This document shows positions 59,304 through 64,000 of a stretch of DNA of 64,000 nt, piece after piece. Position numbers and translations under genes: made by a program. The stretch is from positions 454,001-518,000 of the forward strand of contig JACTAT010000215.1 in assembly GCA_014526335.1 (NCBI GenBank), given 5' to 3'. The notes below the pieces were generated by a model. That model was not told where the DNA came from, ran no database searches, and was given only the letters and a program-made list of their open reading frames with translations. Position 1 is the stretch's first letter, and every line of letters starts with the position of its first letter. The stretch comes from Chrysaora quinquecirrha (taxonomy: Eukaryota > Cnidaria > Scyphozoa > Semaeostomeae > Pelagiidae).

Positions 59304-59864
59304 TTACTGCGTCAAAAAGACATCATCATCATCGTCATCTGTTGCATTTTCATCATCTGCATCCATTGCTGTCTGGCGCATGATTAAGAACTTTCTTTTA
59401 TCAATAGCATAGTGAAAGGCTTCTTCAAAACTCATACCATCTTCTTCCTTTGCTTTTCTCATGGTTTCAATGACTGCTTTGACAACTTCATCACGTTCGA
59501 AACTTTTGCAGTATATAAAATTCCTCTTGAAAACTTGTATAATATCTTCATCATCATCAACTTCAGCAAGCATAACAGGCCAGACATTTTGTAGTGGGAT
59601 TTCATCATCCTCCTCCTCGTCATCATCATCATTATAATCATCATCATCATCATCATCATCATTATCATCATCATCATCAACATGATAGTCGTCATCATTA
59701 TCATAATCATCATCATTTTCGCTGACTATTTCACTGTCCAGATCTAATTCATCTTTTACAGATTTCAAGTCTTTGTAACAACTTTTGTGTTTGTTCTTCA
59801 AATGCCGATTTAGATTACTCTTGTTATTGAAATGGCTATCACAAAATCCACATTCAAAAGCCAT
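59304..59864 (-). CDS. Small C2H2 zinc-finger/acidic ORF nested in an intron
   Basis: 186 codons without introns. One zinc finger C-x2-C-x12-H-x4-H lies near the N-terminus (CGFCDSHFNNKSNLNRHLKN then KH). An Asp-rich tract (about 50-88) encoded by a (CAT)n microsatellite follows. The C-terminal half is mixed-charge and helical, ending VFLTQ. I recognise no full-length family. It is on the same strand as the CSDE1-like gene and inside its intron. It could be a small real gene or a domesticated transposon ORF. Confidence 0.5.
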   Translation of the reverse strand: MAFECGFCDSHFNNKSNLNRHLKNKHKSCYKDLKSVKDELDLDSEIVSENDDDYDNDDDYHVDDDDDNDDDDDDDDYNDDDDEEEDDEIPLQNVWPVMLAEVDDDEDIIQVFKRNFIYCKSFERDEVVKAVIETMRKAKEEDGMSFEEAFHYAIDKRKFLIMRQTAMDADDENATDDDDDDVFLTQ

Positions 59865-59969
59865 CTCTCAAAGAACGTTTCTTAACAGCTTGCCTTCTCT
59901 CTTGAAAAATGTGATGAGCAACTAATCAAAATTTGAAAACATGCTGCTATTTGAACCTTTTTTCGCACA

Positions 59970-60490
59970 AGTCGATAAATGACTATAGTCTTTAGTTATT
60001 CAAGACTATAGTCCGGACTATAGTCCTCACTTAGTCCCTGCCTAGTCCTCACTTGGTATTTAACTTTTCACACGCAATTTGTTGAATAGTCCTTGCTGCT
60101 TAGTCCGGACTATAGTCCTCACTTAATCTCTACCTAGTTTCTACCTATTCTCACTTAGTTTTGTCTTTTCACACGCAATTCGACGACTGACTATAGTCTT
60201 TAGTCATTCAAGACTATAGTCCGGACTATAGTCCTCGCTTAATTTCTACCTAATATCTACCTTGTCCTCACTTAGTCTACCTTTTTGCACACAATTCGGT
60301 GAATGACTACAGTCTTTGCTTAGTCTAGACTACAGTCCTTGCTAAGTCCAAAGCTATTCTCTACCTAATCAACGCTTAAAGTCTTTACCTTTTTGCACGC
60401 AATTCGATGAATGACTAAAGTCCTTGCTTATTTCGGACTATAGTCCTCGTTGCTTAATCACAACCTAATCCCTACTCACTTTATGCTCAC
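59970..60490. repeat. Degenerate tandem repeat rich in GACTATAGTC
   Basis: About four units of roughly 115-130 bp with AGTCCGGACTATAGTCCTCA, CACGCAATTCG and CTACCTA phrases. The unit contains strong local palindromes. Confidence 0.78.
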
Positions 60491-61590
60491 TTTAGTGATA
60501 CTTTGTCACAGCTTCTTGGCGCAGATTTAAATAAAACAGCTTTTTCTTAAAAAGCATGTTTTTGGGACCATTAAATTGCGGGACAGGTCAAATTGACAGG
60601 TCACGTGATTTGACCATTAAATCTGTAAAAGCCAAAATAAGAGGTTTTAGGGGGTACCAGTCATTCTGTGACGGCTGAAATCCTAGATATGTTAAGCAAC
60701 TCTTTGAGGGCTGGACCAAAATCAAGTTGCTTATTGAAGAAAAAAGTGTACTGATCTCAGATTTCATCAAACAAGTCTGGTATTTTTTTACTTAGGAGTC
60801 AAAGCTCATCTGCTTTCATCGAGGTCGCTGAAACTGGGATTCATAATATTACGGCATTTTTTCTGGACTGGCCCGCGCAGAAAAGTTGGCGCGCATTGAA
60901 ATGAGGCTGGTTGATTGCATCCTGACAGCAAAACAGCAAAACATATGAGCCTTTTTCGGCAGCCGTTTTAGTACTTTATCACGCAAAAAGTTTTGAACGA
61001 ATATAAAAAAAACCTTGGTTGGTAAGAGCTTTCTTCAAAACAAGTAAAGTCTTAAAACATAGAAAAATTGTTTTTCACGGCGTTTTAGACCCAATAGATT
61101 AAGGCAATTACAACCATTTACTGTAGACATCACTGTAACCATGGTAATACGAGAACGAGGCAGAAAACGTAAGTCCAGCAAGATAACCGTTCGATTATCA
61201 GTCGTAATTTGAGCGTCCTAGCATTCATTTCAATCGCGACAATCAGTGAACGTTGTAAGGGTATGAGTCTCAGTGTAGCGAATTGCTGTGGTCGCTGGTC
61301 TGGATTTTATGACCGGAACATGAGACTGGTGTAATAAGTCTAGGATTTTATATTACTAAATAATAGATAAAATGTTAGTCATTGGCCCCCGAAAAACGCC
61401 CTCCCTAACTACATATGATTAAAAAAGCCCAGTTTTTGTAGGGTTAAGCGCCCAGGGCGCTTGTTGGAAAATAATTTAAAAATCTTAGGCCAGAATCGAA
61501 ATTCGCGACTTTGGATATAAAATACGTAAATACTACAATTTCTTCTCGGGGAAATTCATTTCCTTAAAGTAAATATACCTCGGGGGGGGG
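60491..61590. other. Intron sequence, no supported feature
   Basis: No exon, RNA gene or clear repeat is seen. Confidence 0.5.
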
Positions 61591-62045
61591 GGGGGTATCT
61601 AAGCCTAGTTTTGGACGGTGACGTGCCATTTCAGTCCAAAATTTGGACCCAAAATTCCACCCACGTCCGAAAAATTGTTACCCATAATTCCACAAACCTG
61701 ATAAAAATTGTAACCCATAATTCCGCAAACCTGATAAAAATTGTAACCCATAATTCCAGAAACGTTATGAATGTTATGCCCAATATTCCGCAAGGCAAAG
61801 AACATTTTCAGATAACAAAATCATCTGATGAAAAGCAAGTAATGTTTAAAGGGCAACCTTGCTGATAGTCCAAAGAGTTATCAGTTCGGACTGCACATTT
61901 TGTAAATGCTAAGCTTAACTCTTAAAAAAATATTCAGATTAGTACCCATAATTCTGCATGATTCCTCAAATGGTACCCATAATTCCGCACATACTTGTAA
62001 AAACGATATCGATAATTCCGCACTTTTCAGAAAAAAGGTACCGTA
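61591..62045. repeat. Poly-G run and CCATAATTCCGCA tandem repeat
   Basis: A run of 14 G (61579-61592) is followed by about seven degenerate units of ACCCATAATTCCGCAAACCT spaced 25-35 bp apart. Confidence 0.75.
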
Positions 62046-62111
62046 AGTAATGTCACGTCCCCGTACCCCCAAAACTATTAAGTTACCCCACCACCCGAGA
62101 AATATACGTAC

Positions 62112-62209
62112 CTTTTATCTGTGGCAACAATGAAAGTAACAGTATCGCCTTTCTTCAGTGTCCCCCCGGTTTCAACATCACGTTGAGAAAATGGTAGAAA
62201 GAAGAATTC
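62112..62209 (-). CDS. CSDE1: CSDE1-like gene, exon 2
   Basis: 98 nt, phase 0-2: EFFFLPFSQRDVETGGTLKK then GDTVTFIVATDK. With exon 1 it rebuilds the non-canonical CSD (YDRNG-E...DVE...GD). Splice sites are TTTGTCTAG and AAAAG|GTACGT. Confidence 0.88.
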
Positions 62210-62379
62210 CTAGACAAAAAATGAATTTTCAGGTAACGTAGAGTAGCATTAACAAGCAATACCCTGATTAGCAATACACTTTTTTAAGAAGAAATGAAAA
62301 AACTGCTCGATAGATCTTTTTAAAGAGGCCTATTGCTCACAGTAATTCAATTGAGACCTAAATTTGATTGATGATATCA

Positions 62380-62655
62380 AACCTCGTCCCCAGACCCGAA
62401 ATCGAATTTCCTCGAATCTCAACCGTCAAATCGATTTTGACCCTGGTACCGGCCACAAAATCTGCCAAAACACTGGCAATTTTGGCTTAGGCGTAAAAAC
62501 AAGATGCAGATTCCGAAAGCAGATGTTCTTAGAAAGGAAATGCAAGGATTTCATTGATAACTGCAAGGCAAGATAAAATATCTCATGTAGCATCATTTTT
62601 TGGTTTTTATAGATGTTTTTTACATACTTTTCGGCCTATTTTGGTGTGACACATG
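62380..62655. mobile_element. Partial copy of the CCAACCTCGTCCC MITE
   Basis: Closely matches the left two-thirds of 54181-54595, in the same orientation. The right end is missing. Confidence 0.82.
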
Positions 62656-62725
62656 CAACAGCATGCAACATGCAACAGCTGGCTTATTGAAAGTGCTTAA
62701 TGCCTAATGCTTATTGAAAAAAGTA

Positions 62726-63124
62726 CACGCTTTTTTTAAAAAGAACCACTTTATAAGGAACCTACATGAAGAAGGCCCAAAAATTAAAGAACTTATACTA
62801 CTAAACAGAACATCGTTAAGGGACTTTTCAATGTCGAATGCTTTTATCACTGCAAATAACCAAGAATTAGAAAGCCGGTTCCATTCATTTGCAGTCGAAA
62901 ATCACATAAATTGTACGTTACACATGTATCAAATGTTTCCTTGAGTAGTCTCGAGCTTTGCTCACATGCAAGTGTCTCTCTTTTATTGTTAAGACCACTG
63001 TATGTGCAGTTAAAATTAAGGAACAATTAAGGAACTTTTTGAACTACAATTGCCTCAAAAGAGGTCCAAAAATAAGGAACTTTAAGAACTAGGCCTTGAG
63101 GTAGGTTCATTATAAAAAAGCGCG
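62726..63124. mobile_element. Inverted full copy of the CACGCTTTTTTTATAAGG MITE
   Basis: 399 bp, bounded by TA, in the opposite orientation to 55878-56278. The right end is slightly changed (GCGCG). Confidence 0.85.
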
Positions 63125-63155
63125 TATTACCAGTAAAAAACCTCAAAATTCATAC

Positions 63156-63361
63156 CCCATTTCTGTCATAGCTGACTCTTCCCAAAGCCTCCTCTCCGAA
63201 ACTTCCAGGAGAGCTGGGACGAGCCTCGCATTCAATTGTACCAGTAACAGGCTGCTCGTTGAATCCTTCCGGTGTAACAGAAGACGGGGGGGCGCGTCTT
63301 ACGTTCACTGCCACTGGTTTGTTGTTTCTGTGGTCGGATGATGCAGTGAACTCAACCGAAT
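63156..63361 (-). CDS. CSDE1: CSDE1-like gene, exon 1 of those visible
   Basis: 206 nt, phase 1-0. It reads (D)SVEFTASSDHRNNKPVAVN, then a linker, then EEALGRVSYDRNG. The GDxVEF...SSDxR...KPxAVxV strand and the YxRNG strand match the second half of one CSD and the start of the next in vertebrate CSDE1. CSDE1 is a cytoplasmic RNA-binding regulator of translation and mRNA stability. Upstream exons with the start codon lie beyond the window or were not found. Confidence 0.92.
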
Positions 63362-63379
63362 CTAAAATATGAAATCACA

Positions 63380-64000
63380 GAAGACAATGCTTAAGTGAAT
63401 ACATAAATCAAATTCTTCAACAGCCTTAACCCAATCTCACATGGAGGTTTCAGAACACTCTTAACCTAGGAGGGCCACATTAGACTTATTAATTTCCTCC
63501 CACTCTTTTGTAAACAGCTTCTAACAACTACAACAACATACAGCTGTTTCCTCAGAGTGGGACTCATAATCTTTTAGTCAAAAAGTCGTGCTGATATGCC
63601 AACATTTTGGCATATCCAATCAGAATGCAGAATGGCCCAACACAAAAGCTGTGATTGGCTGATCTATTACTCCCATCTTTTCTGTCTCAAGTTCACTAAT
63701 GGCCGCCGAGCTTTGAGCAGCTTCGCAACAACTTTTTCGGGTCAAATAAGACAACCTGACACCTATATATACATTAACCCCACATTTAAGGTTAATAAAA
63801 ACATCCTTTTTAGTACTAGTAATTTCCTGTTTAATGTTCGAGAAGAAAAAGTACAAATTTAGAGCGGTTTTAGGGTCGGCAGTCAAATCAAATTTTAGGC
63901 CGCTCAGATGCCATGGCTTTCTCGCGTGCGGAAGGAGAAATGAATGAATTTGGATGCATTTGTAACCCGGAAAAAGTTAGGAAAAGCATATTTCTTTGTA
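63380..64000. other. No supported feature
   Basis: Two overlapping open frames of 88 codons occur on opposite strands (63596-63886), without recognisable domains or splice context. Confidence 0.5.

Noticed and set aside
63596..63886. Pair of 88-codon ORFs on opposite strands
   Set aside because: Mutual shadows, with no domain and no link to exon 1 of the CSDE1-like gene.

Overview
The window looks like animal nuclear DNA. It is AT-rich, has GT-AG introns, and is packed with satellites, foldback elements, MITEs and SINEs. Protein content suggests an invertebrate. Two NACHT-type NLR immune genes are present, one with a DZIP3-like HEPN domain, together with a cold-shock-domain gene matching metazoan CSDE1/UNR. 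A cnidarian is my best guess from this combination, not something the sequence proves. All real genes I can support are on the minus strand. I read the exon joins by hand from splice sites and reading-frame phase; no transcript evidence was available.

1-34.9 kb is a tandem NLR locus. Gene 1 reads: leader exon near 18.2 kb, HEPN exon (14.15-14.76 kb), three short linker exons (13.3, 12.0, 10.7 kb), then one large NACHT exon (7.47-9.5 kb). Gene 2 reads: leader near 34.7 kb, a four-helix membrane exon resembling a connexin (26.8-27.6 kb), one short linker exon (25.5 kb), then a second, highly similar NACHT exon (22.1-24.2 kb). A third copy of the leader/promoter at 1.35-1.56 kb points to another gene off the left edge. 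The block 'NACHT exon + 3' satellites + next gene's promoter' is a segmental duplication (1-9.5 kb against 16.0-24.2 kb), and the N-terminal modules between blocks are unrelated. Every coding intron I can resolve in both genes is phase 1, so N-terminal modules can be exchanged without breaking the frame.

28.5-43 kb is mostly mobile and satellite DNA: a nested hAT-like element with a perfect 8-bp target duplication, a second hAT-like element carrying a possible gene fragment, a telomere-like minisatellite, and three foldback elements whose long inverted arms are tandem repeats.

43.4-63.4 kb holds 13 recognisable exons of a CSDE1-like gene, in the same order as vertebrate CSDE1. Two segments expected from the family were not found. 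Its introns carry a 2.2-kb purine tract, a 106-bp satellite, a 5S-rRNA-derived SINE, a tRNA-derived SINE, several MITEs, an array of duplicated splice acceptors, and a small C2H2/acidic ORF.
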